NCBI RefSeq assembly: GCF_030164465.1
Contig: NZ_JASNJE010000020.1
Span: forward strand, 19,381 to 83,380
DNA from: Sedimentitalea xiamensis
GTDB taxonomy: Bacteria; Pseudomonadota; Alphaproteobacteria; Rhodobacterales; Rhodobacteraceae
Reading direction: 5' to 3'
Length of the DNA stretch: 64,000 nucleotides
Under the pieces are notes generated by a model that made no database searches, was not told the origin of the DNA, and saw only the letters and a program-made list of their open reading frames with translations. The position numbers were made by a program, and so were the translations under genes. Positions 7,809 to 16,658 of the stretch are shown here, piece by piece. The number at the start of each line of letters is the position of its first letter. The stretch's first letter is position 1.

Positions 7809-9410
7809 ATGGACGGGAAGACATACGACTACAAGCTGTTCACACGCAGCGATTTCAGCGCCTTCTGGGCGCTGTTCACCGACAACCTGGTGAACCTGCT
7901 GATCCTGTCCGGGGTCTGCCAGTTCGTGTTCCAGATGCCGCCCGAAATCGTCTTCGGCCGCATCGTGCCGGGCGCGGCCATCGCCATCCTGGCCGGGGTC
8001 GCCGTCTATACCTACATGGCGAAATGGGCCGCAACCAAACAGGGCAAGGACGTGACCGCCCTGCCCTACGGCATTTCGACACCGGTCATGTTCGTCTACC
8101 TGTTCGGCGTGATCGGCCCGATCTACTGGGCCACGAGCGACGCCATGCTGGCCTGGCAGGTGGGCATCGGCGCGGGTTTCATGGGCGGCATCGTCGCAGC
8201 ACTCGGCGCCATCGTGGGACCCTGGCTCAAGCGCATCACCCCGCGCGCGGGCATGCTTGGCACACTCTGCGGCATCGCGCTGGTGTTCATCGGCTCGGTG
8301 CCGCTGTCGGAAATCTTCGAAAACCCGATCATCGGTTTCACCTCGCTCCTGTTCATCCTCTGGGGCCTGATCGGCCGCTTCCGCCTGCCCGGTAACGTGC
8401 CTGCGGGTCTCGTGGCCATCGCCGCCGGCACCGTGATTGCCCTGGTGCTGGGTGAGTCCCGCATCGACTTCAGCGGCATCGGTTTCTATCCGCCAGTTCC
8501 CTATATCGGCGATCTGATCGTGGGGGTGCAGTATCTCTTCGCCAATCCCGAACTGTTCCTGGTGCTGATCCCGGTGCAGATCTACAATTTCATCGAAACC
8601 ATGAACAACGTGGAATCTGCCGAGGCGGCGGGGGATCACTACCCGGTCGGGCTCTGCCAGGTCACCGACGGCGCGGGCACCATGCTGGGCGCGGTGTTCG
8701 GCTCGCCCTTCCCCACCACCGTCTATATCGGCCACCCGGCCTACAAGCGGCTCGACGCGCATGCCGGTTACATCGTCGGCGTCGCCGTCGTGATCGCCGC
8801 CGCGGCCTTCCTGGGCTTCCTGTCCTTCCTCGCCGGACTGATCCCGATCGCCGCCGCCGCCCCGGTGCTGGTCTTCGTCTCGGTCAGCCTGATCACCAAT
8901 ACCGCCTGGGCGGTCAAGCCCTTGCACATGGCGGCGGTCTCCTTCGCCATCCTGCCGCATATCTCGGCCTTCCTGATGGTGAAATGGGGTTCGCTGATGA
9001 ACGCGCTGCGCAGCACCGGAGTCGAGGGCCTGCCCGCGCTCGGCGATGACGCGCTGACCGCCGCGCTCTTGATGGAAGGCGCGCATTACGAGGGGCATCT
9101 CGCCCTCAGCCAGGGCGCGATCATCACCGGCCTGGCCTGGGGCGCCATCGTCGCCGACGTGATCGACGGACGCTTCCGCATGGCGGGCGGCTTCGCCATC
9201 GCCGCCGCGGTGATGTCCTCGGTCGGGATCATCCATTCCTTCACCCTGCAAATGCCGCAATTCGACGGGATCACCATCGGCTACCTGATCATCGGCGCGT
9301 TCCTCTACGTCTACCCGGCGCTGGCCCCGAAGGAGGATCTCGAACACCGGATCATCGTGCCCGACGAGCCCGACTTCATCGACGACGACACGCCAGCGCA
9401 ACAGGCGTGA
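7809..9410 (+). CDS. NCS2/AzgA-like purine permease
   Basis: This 533-aa polytopic membrane protein has about 12-14 hydrophobic segments. NCS2-like elements include DVTALPYGISTPVMFVYLFG, ETMNNVESAEAAGDHYPVG and a GSPFPTTVYIGHPAYKR loop. The start is set at ATG 7809 because an AGAGGAGGAG ribosome-binding site lies just upstream; the in-frame upstream part overlaps xdhC and is not protein-like. Lying between xdhC and guanine deaminase, it most likely imports xanthine, hypoxanthine or guanine by proton symport. The exact substrate cannot be read from sequence. Confidence 0.82.
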   Translation: MDGKTYDYKLFTRSDFSAFWALFTDNLVNLLILSGVCQFVFQMPPEIVFGRIVPGAAIAILAGVAVYTYMAKWAATKQGKDVTALPYGISTPVMFVYLFGVIGPIYWATSDAMLAWQVGIGAGFMGGIVAALGAIVGPWLKRITPRAGMLGTLCGIALVFIGSVPLSEIFENPIIGFTSLLFILWGLIGRFRLPGNVPAGLVAIAAGTVIALVLGESRIDFSGIGFYPPVPYIGDLIVGVQYLFANPELFLVLIPVQIYNFIETMNNVESAEAAGDHYPVGLCQVTDGAGTMLGAVFGSPFPTTVYIGHPAYKRLDAHAGYIVGVAVVIAAAAFLGFLSFLAGLIPIAAAAPVLVFVSVSLITNTAWAVKPLHMAAVSFAILPHISAFLMVKWGSLMNALRSTGVEGLPALGDDALTAALLMEGAHYEGHLALSQGAIITGLAWGAIVADVIDGRFRMAGGFAIAAAVMSSVGIIHSFTLQMPQFDGITIGYLIIGAFLYVYPALAPKEDLEHRIIVPDEPDFIDDDTPAQQA

Positions 9411-9421
9411 CCCATGAACCG

Positions 9422-9441
9422 GGGCGGCTTTCGGGCCGCCC
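9422..9441 (+). terminator. Hairpin between the purine permease and guaD
   Basis: GGGCGGC-tttcgg-GCCGCCC is a perfect 7-bp stem with a 6-nt loop followed by TTCTCC. It starts 11 nt after the permease stop and ends 36 nt before guaD. The lack of a true T-run makes it a weak terminator or an mRNA-stabilising or attenuating hairpin inside the purine operon. Confidence 0.45.
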
Positions 9442-9477
9442 TTCTCCCCCTGCCCTTCCAGACAAACGAGACCCGCC

Positions 9478-10815
9478 ATGACGCAGAGAGTGCTCCGCGG
9501 CCGCCTGCTGACCTTCCACCGCGAACCGCAATCGGGCGACGACACCGGCGCCTATACCTATCTCGAGGACGGCGCGCTGCTGATCCGCGACGGGATCATC
9601 GAGAAAACCGGACCCTTCGCCGAGGTCGCCGCCCTCGCCGGCGACGCGCCCGTGACCGACCACCGCCCGCATCTGATGATGGCCGGGTTCATCGACACCC
9701 ATATCCATTTCCCGCAGGTGCAGGTGATCGCCTCCTGGGGCGCGCAGCTGCTCGACTGGCTCAACAACTATACTTTCCCCGAGGAAACCCGTTTCGCTTC
9801 CGAACGGCACAGCGCCCGCATGGCCGAGGCTTTCTTCGATCAGCTGATCGCCCATGGCACGACCACGGCGGTGGCCTTCTGCTCGGTGCACAAGACCTCG
9901 GCCGAGGCGTTCTTTGCCGAGGCCGCCCGCCGCAACATGCGGATGCTCGGCGGCAAGGTTCTGATGGACCGCAACGCGCCCGAAACCCTGCGCGACACGC
10001 CGCAGACCGGTTACGATGAAACCAAGGCGCTGATCGCCGGATGGCACGGCAAGGGCCGCAACGGCTATGTCATCTCGCCCCGCTTCGCCATCACCTCGAC
10101 CCCCGAACAGATGGAGATGGCGCAGGCGCTGGCGCGGGAACATCCCGACTGCCACATCCAGACCCACCTGTCGGAAAACCGCGACGAGATCGCCTATACC
10201 GCGCAGCTCTACCCCAAGGCGCGCGACTATCTCGACGTGTACCAGTCCTACGGGCTGCTCGGGCCGAAATCGCTGCTGGGCCACGCCATCCACCTTCAGC
10301 CGCGCGAGATCGACGCCCTGGCCGAGACCGGCGCGCATCCGGTCTTCTGCCCGACCTCGAACCTGTTTCTCGGCAGCGGGCTGTTCGACGATGCCGGTCT
10401 GCGCGCGCGCGGCATGGTGAACGGCATCGCCACCGATGTCGGCGCGGGCACCAGCTACTCAATGCTCCAGACCCTCAACGAGGGCTACAAGATTCTGCAA
10501 TTGCAGGGCCAGGCCCTGCACCCGCTCCGGGCGTTTCACTGGGCCACGCGCGGCAATGCCTGCGTGCTCGGCCTTGAGGACCGGATCGGCACTCTCGCCC
10601 CCGGCTCCGAGGCCGACGTGATCGTGCTCAACGCCCGCAGCACCCCCGCCATGGCCCTGCGCATGGAGCGCGCCGAAAGCCTGGCCGAGGAACTTTTCGT
10701 ACTACAGATGATGGGGGACGATCGCGCCGTGGAAGCGGTCTATGTGTCGGGCGTCCCGGCCACGCCGGTTCCGGATCGGCAGGCCGCCGCCAATCGGGCG
10801 ATGCAAACCGCATAA
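9478..10815 (+). CDS. guaD: Guanine deaminase
   Basis: This 445-aa amidohydrolase-superfamily protein has the expected zinc ligands and motifs: FIDTHIHFPQVQ near residue 76, QTHLSENRDE, LLGHAIHL and ATDVGAGTSYSMLQ. These match guanine deaminase, which converts guanine to xanthine and so feeds the xanthine dehydrogenase encoded just upstream. Length is normal for the bacterial GuaD group. It closes the purine module (xdhABC-permease-guaD). Later steps, from urate onward, are not in the window. Confidence 0.94.
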   Translation: MTQRVLRGRLLTFHREPQSGDDTGAYTYLEDGALLIRDGIIEKTGPFAEVAALAGDAPVTDHRPHLMMAGFIDTHIHFPQVQVIASWGAQLLDWLNNYTFPEETRFASERHSARMAEAFFDQLIAHGTTTAVAFCSVHKTSAEAFFAEAARRNMRMLGGKVLMDRNAPETLRDTPQTGYDETKALIAGWHGKGRNGYVISPRFAITSTPEQMEMAQALAREHPDCHIQTHLSENRDEIAYTAQLYPKARDYLDVYQSYGLLGPKSLLGHAIHLQPREIDALAETGAHPVFCPTSNLFLGSGLFDDAGLRARGMVNGIATDVGAGTSYSMLQTLNEGYKILQLQGQALHPLRAFHWATRGNACVLGLEDRIGTLAPGSEADVIVLNARSTPAMALRMERAESLAEELFVLQMMGDDRAVEAVYVSGVPATPVPDRQAAANRAMQTA

Positions 10816-10920
10816 TCCTCCGGACAGAACCTTGACGCGGCGCATCCTGCACAGGCATTCCGACTGTATCGCGGCATCGATTTCGACGTTTCCACGCTGC
10901 CGCAGAGCGTCCGGGCGCCG

Positions 10921-12180
10921 CTATCCGCCGTAGCGGTCGGCGGTCAGGCCATCGAAATCGATCTCGGGCTTCTTGCCCAGAACGAGATCGGCGACCGCCC
11001 GCCCCGATCCGCAGGCCATGGTCCAGCCCAGCGTGCCGTGACCGGTGTTGAGAAACAGGTTGCCCACCCGCGATTGCCCCAGCACGGGCGTTCCGTCCGG
11101 CGTCATCGGCCGCAGCCCGGTCCAGCCCTCGGCCCTGGAGATGTCTCCGCCGCCCGGAAACAGATCGCCGATGACATGGCGCACGGTATCGGTGGCATGC
11201 GGACCCAGCCGGTTGGAATAGCCGGCGATCTCGGCGGTGCCGGCGACGCGGATACGGTCGCCCAGGCGGGTGATCGCCACCTTATGCGTTTCGTCCATGA
11301 TGGTGGATTGCGGCGCCTTGCCTTCGTCCACGACCGGCAGCGTCACCGAATACCCCTTTACCGGGTAGACCGGCAGGCGCACGCCGATCGGGTTCAGCAC
11401 CTTCGGCCCATAGCTGCCGAGTGCGCAGACATAGGCGTCGCCGGTGATCCTGCCGGCGATCTCGGTCTCGACCCCGGCCACCTTGCCGTTTTCCACCGCG
11501 ATGGCGCGGATCGACTGGCCATACTGGAATTCCACCCCCATCCCGGCGCATCTCTCGGCCAGCGCGATGGTGAACATCCGGCAATCCCCGGTGCGGTCCG
11601 CGGTCAGGCGCAGCCCGCCGACGAATTTCTCGCGCACCCCGGCCAGCGCGGGCTCGACCGCGATGCAGCCGTCCTGGTCCAGCAGTTCGAAGGGCGAATC
11701 GTATTCGGCGAGGATCTCCTGGTCGGCCCTGGACCCCTTGAGCTGCTTTTCCGTCCGGAACAATTGCAGCGTACCCTGTTCCCGCCCGTCGTATTCGATG
11801 CCGGTCTCCGCGATGAGATCGGGCATCACATCGCGCGAATAGTTGGAGATCCGCACCATCCGGCTCTTGTTGGTCCGGTAGCTGTCCTCGTTGCAGTTCC
11901 GCAGCATCTGCGCGCCCCAGGCCCACATCGTCGGGCTGATCAGCGGCCAGATGAACAAGGGGCGGCGCTTCATGAACAGCCACTTGACCGCCTTCAACGG
12001 AATACCCGGCGCGGCCCAGGGCGAAGTCATGCCATAGCTGAGTTCGCCGGCGTTGGCATAGCTGGTTTCCAGCCCCGGACCGGCCTGCCGATCCAGCACC
12101 GTGACCTCGGCTCCGCCCTTGGCAAGGTAGTAGGCCGTGGTCACACCGATGACCCCCGCTCCCATCACGACGACTTTCAT
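10921..12180 (-). CDS. dadA: D-amino-acid dehydrogenase (DadA-like FAD oxidoreductase)
   Basis: This 419-aa protein begins with a dinucleotide-binding fold, MKVVVMGAGVIGVTTAYYLA, and ends with a DadA-like FAD region (GWTGLRPMTPDGTPVLGQS; NLFLNTGHGTLGWTMACGSG). The start is set at the ATG whose complement is 12178-12180, preceded by GGAGAG; an in-frame upstream extension is not conserved-looking. DadA enzymes oxidise D-amino acids to 2-oxo acids and pass electrons to the respiratory chain. Its neighbours are genes of pipecolate/lysine-type catabolism, so a role with D-lysine or another D-amino acid is plausible but not shown. Confidence 0.9.
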   Translation of the reverse strand: MKVVVMGAGVIGVTTAYYLAKGGAEVTVLDRQAGPGLETSYANAGELSYGMTSPWAAPGIPLKAVKWLFMKRRPLFIWPLISPTMWAWGAQMLRNCNEDSYRTNKSRMVRISNYSRDVMPDLIAETGIEYDGREQGTLQLFRTEKQLKGSRADQEILAEYDSPFELLDQDGCIAVEPALAGVREKFVGGLRLTADRTGDCRMFTIALAERCAGMGVEFQYGQSIRAIAVENGKVAGVETEIAGRITGDAYVCALGSYGPKVLNPIGVRLPVYPVKGYSVTLPVVDEGKAPQSTIMDETHKVAITRLGDRIRVAGTAEIAGYSNRLGPHATDTVRHVIGDLFPGGGDISRAEGWTGLRPMTPDGTPVLGQSRVGNLFLNTGHGTLGWTMACGSGRAVADLVLGKKPEIDFDGLTADRYGG

Positions 12181-12403
12181 GGTTGCACTCTCCAAAAAGG
12201 TTTCAGCACGCGGCGGGGCCGGTGATTTCGAGCTTCGGTTCCGGTCCGTTCGGCTCATGCGCCCCGGCCGCTCCGGCAGGGACCGCACCGTCGGGAACCC
12301 GGTCGTCCCAATCGTCGTTCATCGCGGCAAGATCGGCCATATCCGCCATATCATCGCTTTCCGGGTCTGACCACGCACCGAAAGACACGGCATCTGCCGG
12401 GCT

Positions 12404-13357
12404 TCAAACATTCCGCCGCGGATCGAATTGGCCCTGATCCGCATCGGCACGAAGCTCACCGACCCCGGCGGCAAGATCGCCCGCCCCGGAAAGCCAGACC
12501 AGAAATGACGACAAGGCGGCGCTGGCAGGCCCATTCGTCGGCCAAACCAGATAGTAGGTTCCTTCGACATCGACATAGCCGGAACTGGCCGGGACAAGCC
12601 GGCCGCGCCGGAATTCGCGGCGGGCGAGAAACTCGGGCAGAAGAGCCACGCCCGCCCCGGAGACGGCCGCCTCGGCCATGTTCGTGAACTGGTCGAACAG
12701 CATTCCGCGGAGCCGGTCCGCGTCGTGCCCGTGCGCCTTGAACCAGTCTTCCCACGCGCCCGGACGGCTTTCCAGATGCAAGAGGGGTTGCCCCGTCAAC
12801 ACTTGCGGCGGCATCGGGATTTCATCCGCGAAGCCGGGGGCGCAGACCGCGATGACACGTTCCTTCAGCAAGGGCAGATACTGCACGCCGCGCCAATCCT
12901 GCGCTCCGAAATGAATCGCCGCGTCGAAATCCTCGCGCTCGAAATCGAAAGGCCTGATGCGGGTGCTCTGGTTCACCAGAATGTCCGGGTGGGCCTGGCG
13001 GAAGCCGCGAAGGCGCGGGCTGAGCCAGTACATCCCGAAGGACGGCAGCACCGCGAGGTTCAGACTGGCGCGCGATCCGCTCGCCCTGACCTTCAGGCTC
13101 GCACGGGCAAGATCGTTCAGCAGGTCGCGCACCGAACGGGCATAGGCCATGCCGGCGGGCGTCAGGCGCAGCGACTTTCCACTGCGAATGAACAGCCGAA
13201 CCCCGATCTGCTCTTCCAGGACCCGGAGCTGACGGCTGACCGCCGAATGGGTCAGAGAAAGCTCCTCCGCGGCGGCGGTGGCCGTGCCAAGCCGTTCCAC
13301 CGCCTCCAGCGCGAGCAGGGAACTGATCGAGGGAAGAAACCTGCGCGGTGCTATCAT
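12404..13357 (-). CDS. LysR-family transcriptional regulator (GcvA-like)
   Basis: This 317-aa regulator has an N-terminal helix-turn-helix (LEAVERLGTATAAAEELSLT, HSAVSRQLRVLEEQIGVRLF) and an effector domain. The run PRRFLPSISSLLALEAVERL is typical of GcvA-like LysR proteins that start with P..LP....L.AFEA. The start at complement 13355-13357 has a GGAG box 10 nt upstream. It is divergent from the aldehyde dehydrogenase/FAD oxidase pair across 280 nt and is therefore their likely regulator. Its 3' end is 222 nt upstream of dadA in the same direction. Confidence 0.88.
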   Translation of the reverse strand: MIAPRRFLPSISSLLALEAVERLGTATAAAEELSLTHSAVSRQLRVLEEQIGVRLFIRSGKSLRLTPAGMAYARSVRDLLNDLARASLKVRASGSRASLNLAVLPSFGMYWLSPRLRGFRQAHPDILVNQSTRIRPFDFEREDFDAAIHFGAQDWRGVQYLPLLKERVIAVCAPGFADEIPMPPQVLTGQPLLHLESRPGAWEDWFKAHGHDADRLRGMLFDQFTNMAEAAVSGAGVALLPEFLARREFRRGRLVPASSGYVDVEGTYYLVWPTNGPASAALSSFLVWLSGAGDLAAGVGELRADADQGQFDPRRNV

Positions 13358-13637
13358 GTGAGTTTTTCTCCAACCCTTGTTCGACGATGTCAATTTTTAT
13401 CTGATTTGCACAGGTGTATGCGTTCCGCAGGCGCACAAATGCGGGGTGGGTTCATGTCTCTACGGCCGGGATTCAGGCGGATGCGGCGGATCGCTGCGCC
13501 CGCGTTCGCGGAAAGACAAGCCATGCCGCTTTGAGTCCGCGGACCGAACGCCTTAGGAATGAATACAAAGCCCCGCAACCGACGCCCTCTTTCCCCGATC
13601 GGGCCTTAGGCGACGCGGGCAGAACAAGGAGTTGACC

Positions 13638-15140
13638 ATGTCCCATGCCGATATTCTGGCCGCATCCGGCCTTTCGAAATCCGACACCACCGGCGGCACG
13701 CTGGCAGTCCGAACCCCGGTGGACGGGTCCGAGATCGCGCGCCTGAAGGTTCACGGCGCCGCCGAAGCCGACGCGATGATCGCGCGGGCGCACGGGGCGT
13801 TCCTCGCCTGGCGCAAGGTTCCCGCACCGCGCAGAGGCGAGTTCGTCCGGTTGCTCGGCGAAGAACTGCGCCGCCAGAAACAGGCGCTTGGCGCGCTGGT
13901 GACACTGGAATGCGGCAAGATCCTCCAGGAAGGCCTGGGCGAGGTTCAGGAGATGATCGACATCTGCGATTTCGCCGTCGGTCTGTCCCGTCAACTCTAT
14001 GGCCTGACCATCGCCTCCGAACGCCCCGGCCACGCGATGCGCGAAACCTGGCATCCGATGGGCGTTTGCGGCGTGATCACGGCCTTCAATTTCCCGGTGG
14101 CTCCATGGTGCTGGAACGCCGCGCTGGCGCTGGTCTGCGGCGATCCGGTGATCTGGAAACCGTCGGAAAAGACACCGCTGACCGCGCTGGCGGTGCAGAA
14201 GATCTGCGAAAAGGTCCGCGCAGGGTTCGGAGACGACGCGCCGGAGGGGCTGACGCAGGTTCTGATCGGAGATCGCGAACTGGGCGAGGCGCTGACCGCG
14301 AACCCGAAGGTCGCCATCGTCTCGGCGACCGGCTCGGTGCCCATGGGCCGCGCGGTTGCGGCGGACATGTCCAAACGGCTGGGGCGCACGATCCTTGAAT
14401 TGGGCGGCAACAACGCGATGATCGTCGCGCCGTCGGCGGACCTGGAAATGGCGCTGCGGGCCATCGTGTTTTCAGCGGTCGGCACGGCGGGGCAACGCTG
14501 CACGTCGCTGCGCCGCCTGATCGTGCAGGAAGACGTCTATGACGCGCTGATGCCGCGGCTCATCAAGGCTTACGAGGGCCTGCCCATCGGCGATCCGTTG
14601 GCCGGCGGAACGCTGGTCGGCCCGCTGATCGACTCGCAGGCGATGGTGGCGATGGACGCGGCGCTGGAAACGGCGAAATCCCAGGGAGGCAGCGTGCATG
14701 GCGGCGGACGCGCACTGGCCGACAGCCACCCGGCGGCGGCCTATGTGCGCCCGGCGATCGTGGAAATGCCGTCGCAGAGCTCGATTATGCATCGGGAAAC
14801 CTTCGCGCCGATCCTCTATGTGGTGAAATACCGCGCGCTGGACGACGCCATCGCGATGCAGAACGCCGTCCCGCAGGGCCTGAGTTCCTGCATATTCTCC
14901 ACCGATGTCCGCGAGACCGAGCATTTCCTGTCGGCGGCAGGGTCCGATTGCGGCATCGCCAACGTGAACATCGGCCCCTCGGGCGCCGAGATCGGCGGCG
15001 CGTTCGGCGGTGAAAAGGAAACCGGCGGCGGGCGCGAGAGCGGTTCGGACGCCTGGAAAGGCTACATGCGCCGGCAGACCAACACCATCAACTATTCGCG
15101 CGAACTGCCGCTGGCGCAGGGGATCAGGTTTGACATCTGA
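13638..15140 (+). CDS. amaB: Aldehyde dehydrogenase, AmaB/ALDH7-like (piperideine-6-carboxylate / aminoadipate semialdehyde dehydrogenase)
   Basis: This 500-aa NAD-dependent aldehyde dehydrogenase has the order expected: GVITAFNFPVAPWCWN, WKPSEKTPLTA, a catalytic Glu in TILELGGNNAMIV, and the catalytic Cys in GTAGQRCTSLRR. These, with GPSGAEIGGAFGGEKETGGG near the end, match the ALDH7 (antiquitin/AmaB) group, which oxidises L-piperideine-6-carboxylate (aminoadipate semialdehyde) in lysine catabolism. The ATG at 13638 has AAGGAG 6 nt upstream. The next gene, an AmaA-like oxidase, overlaps its end and supports a pipecolate/lysine role, although related aldehydes cannot be excluded. Confidence 0.87.
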   Translation: MSHADILAASGLSKSDTTGGTLAVRTPVDGSEIARLKVHGAAEADAMIARAHGAFLAWRKVPAPRRGEFVRLLGEELRRQKQALGALVTLECGKILQEGLGEVQEMIDICDFAVGLSRQLYGLTIASERPGHAMRETWHPMGVCGVITAFNFPVAPWCWNAALALVCGDPVIWKPSEKTPLTALAVQKICEKVRAGFGDDAPEGLTQVLIGDRELGEALTANPKVAIVSATGSVPMGRAVAADMSKRLGRTILELGGNNAMIVAPSADLEMALRAIVFSAVGTAGQRCTSLRRLIVQEDVYDALMPRLIKAYEGLPIGDPLAGGTLVGPLIDSQAMVAMDAALETAKSQGGSVHGGGRALADSHPAAAYVRPAIVEMPSQSSIMHRETFAPILYVVKYRALDDAIAMQNAVPQGLSSCIFSTDVRETEHFLSAAGSDCGIANVNIGPSGAEIGGAFGGEKETGGGRESGSDAWKGYMRRQTNTINYSRELPLAQGIRFDI

Positions 15141-16458
15141 CCGCCCGGAAAACCTGTGGCGCCACAGCCATCGGCCGGACATGGAGCTGGCGGCGCTGGA
15201 CGGCGACACCCGCTCCGACCTGCTGGTGATCGGCGGCGGTTTCACCGGATGCTCCGCCGCGCTGGAAGCGGCGCGCGGCAACGCGGATGTGGTGCTGCTG
15301 GAGGCCAGGACCATCGGCCATGGCGGTTCCGGCCGCAATGTCGGCCTGGTCAACGCCGGTCTCTGGCTGCCGCCGGACGATATCGTCGCGAAGCTGGGCC
15401 GCGACGCCGGGACGCGCCTGATCGACGCGCTGTCGGTCGCGCCCGACCTTGTCTTCCGGCTGATCGCGGAACATGGCATCGACTGCGAAGCGACGCGAAA
15501 CGGGACGCTGCACCTTGCCCATGCGCCGTCCGGGCTGAGGGAACTGGAAAGCCGGTTGCGGCAGGGCAACCGCACCGGCGCGCCCCTGCAACTGCTCGAC
15601 GCCGGCGAAACCGCGCGGCGCAGCGGATCGCGCGCGTTCTTCGGCGGGCTTTTCGATCCGCGCGCCGGGACTGTGCAGCCCCTGGCCTATTGCCGGGGCC
15701 TCGCGGCAGCCGCCCGCGCGGCCGGCGCCCGGATCTTCGAAGGCTCGCCGGTGCGCGAGATCGTCCATGACGGGACGCACTGGATCGCGCGGGTTGGCGG
15801 CCACCGGGTGCGGGCCCGGCATCTTCTGCTCGCGACCAATGCCTATGCGGACGGAATCGGCGGCGCTCCGGCGCGGGAATTCGTGCCGGTTCATTTCAGT
15901 CAGTTCGCCACCGCGCCGCTGCCCGAACCGCTGCGCCGGCACATCCTGCCGGGCGGCGAAGGCTGTTGGGACACGGACATGATCATGAATTCGGTCCGCA
16001 TCGACCGAGACGGGCGGGTCATCATCGGCGGCGTCGGCAATGTCGACGGTCCCGGCGCGACGATCCACCGCCGCTGGGCGGCCCGCAAGCTGGCGCATTT
16101 CTATCCCGAACTCGCCGGCCTGCCCTTCGAACACGCCTGGTCCGGCGCGATCGCCATGACATCGGACCACTTGCCCAAGGTGCTGTCCTTCGGGCCGAAC
16201 GCCCTGTCGGTCTTTGGGTATTCCGGTCGCGGCATCGGACCCGGCACGGTGTTCGGGAAACAGGCCGCGCGCGCCCTGTTGCGCGGCGACACGGATGCGT
16301 TGCCGGTTCCGTTAACCGAAAGCTACAGCGAGGGAGGGAAGCGCGCGCGCACCGTCTTTTTCGAAGTCGGCGCCCTGGCGGCGCACGCGCTGCGCCCCGG
16401 CCCCTTCGTGCCCCGCAAGGCGTCTTCGCCGTCCGCGCTGGCGCCCGGCCAGGACTGA
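15130..16458 (+). CDS. amaA: FAD-dependent oxidoreductase, AmaA-like (putative L-pipecolate oxidase)
   Basis: This is a DAO-family flavoprotein of about 442 aa. The FAD-binding motif is DLLVIGGGFTGCSAALEAAR, preceded by NLWRHSH and followed by GHGGSGRNVGLVNAGLW. The C-terminal FAD contact region is VFGYSGRGIGPGTVFGKQ. The start is taken as TTG 15130, overlapping the end of the aldehyde dehydrogenase by 11 nt with AGGGGA upstream, because the NLW segment is normal in this family; ATG 15181 is the conservative alternative. AmaA oxidises L-pipecolate to piperideine-6-carboxylate, the substrate of AmaB, so the pair would form a two-step route. Confidence 0.82.
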   Translation: MTSDRPENLWRHSHRPDMELAALDGDTRSDLLVIGGGFTGCSAALEAARGNADVVLLEARTIGHGGSGRNVGLVNAGLWLPPDDIVAKLGRDAGTRLIDALSVAPDLVFRLIAEHGIDCEATRNGTLHLAHAPSGLRELESRLRQGNRTGAPLQLLDAGETARRSGSRAFFGGLFDPRAGTVQPLAYCRGLAAAARAAGARIFEGSPVREIVHDGTHWIARVGGHRVRARHLLLATNAYADGIGGAPAREFVPVHFSQFATAPLPEPLRRHILPGGEGCWDTDMIMNSVRIDRDGRVIIGGVGNVDGPGATIHRRWAARKLAHFYPELAGLPFEHAWSGAIAMTSDHLPKVLSFGPNALSVFGYSGRGIGPGTVFGKQAARALLRGDTDALPVPLTESYSEGGKRARTVFFEVGALAAHALRPGPFVPRKASSPSALAPGQD

Positions 16459-16480
16459 CGGGATACGGTGCGCAGCGGTT

Positions 16481-16636
16481 TTATTGCTTGTTCGCGGCAG
16501 TCACGAAGTCCCAGGCCACCAGCACCACCGTCAGCAGGACCACAAGCACCAGGTCCGGGCTTGGCACTTCAAGGGCCAGGATGGCGAGGAAGCCCACAAG
16601 AAACAGGAATGCGACGAGGGCAAGCAGACGTGTCAT
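16481..16636 (-). CDS. Small two-helix membrane protein at the end of the TRAP/amidase operon
   Basis: This 51-aa reading frame starts MTRLLALVAFLFLVGFLAIL and ends FVTAANKQ. It has two clear membrane spans (about residues 3-22 and 28-45) separated by a short EVPSPD turn. The start has AAGGAA at a good distance and begins 22 nt downstream of the amidase stop on the same strand. No family is recognised with certainty. Two-helix proteins of this size are common beside transporters, so it may be a TRAP accessory (inference). Confidence 0.65.
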   Translation of the reverse strand: MTRLLALVAFLFLVGFLAILALEVPSPDLVLVVLLTVVLVAWDFVTAANKQ

Positions 16637-16658
16637 GGCATTTCCTTACGGTTCCGTT

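Noticed and set aside
5087..7810. Very long open frame (about 900 codons) on the minus strand across xdhB and xdhC
   Set aside because: It is antisense to two clearly recognisable genes. High GC leaves the opposite frame open; the translated product is Gly/Arg/Val/Asp-rich with no motif and no ribosome-binding site.
7725..9545. Open frame of about 600 codons on the minus strand opposite the purine permease
   Set aside because: The His/Asp/Gly/Arg-rich translation is the antisense image of a hydrophobic transporter; no start site or motif supports it.
13358..13637. Possible LysR operator in the amaB/LysR divergent region (ATTTGCAC ... GCACAAAT near 13400-13440)
   Set aside because: The arms match at only 6 of 8 positions and are far apart; too weak to call a site.
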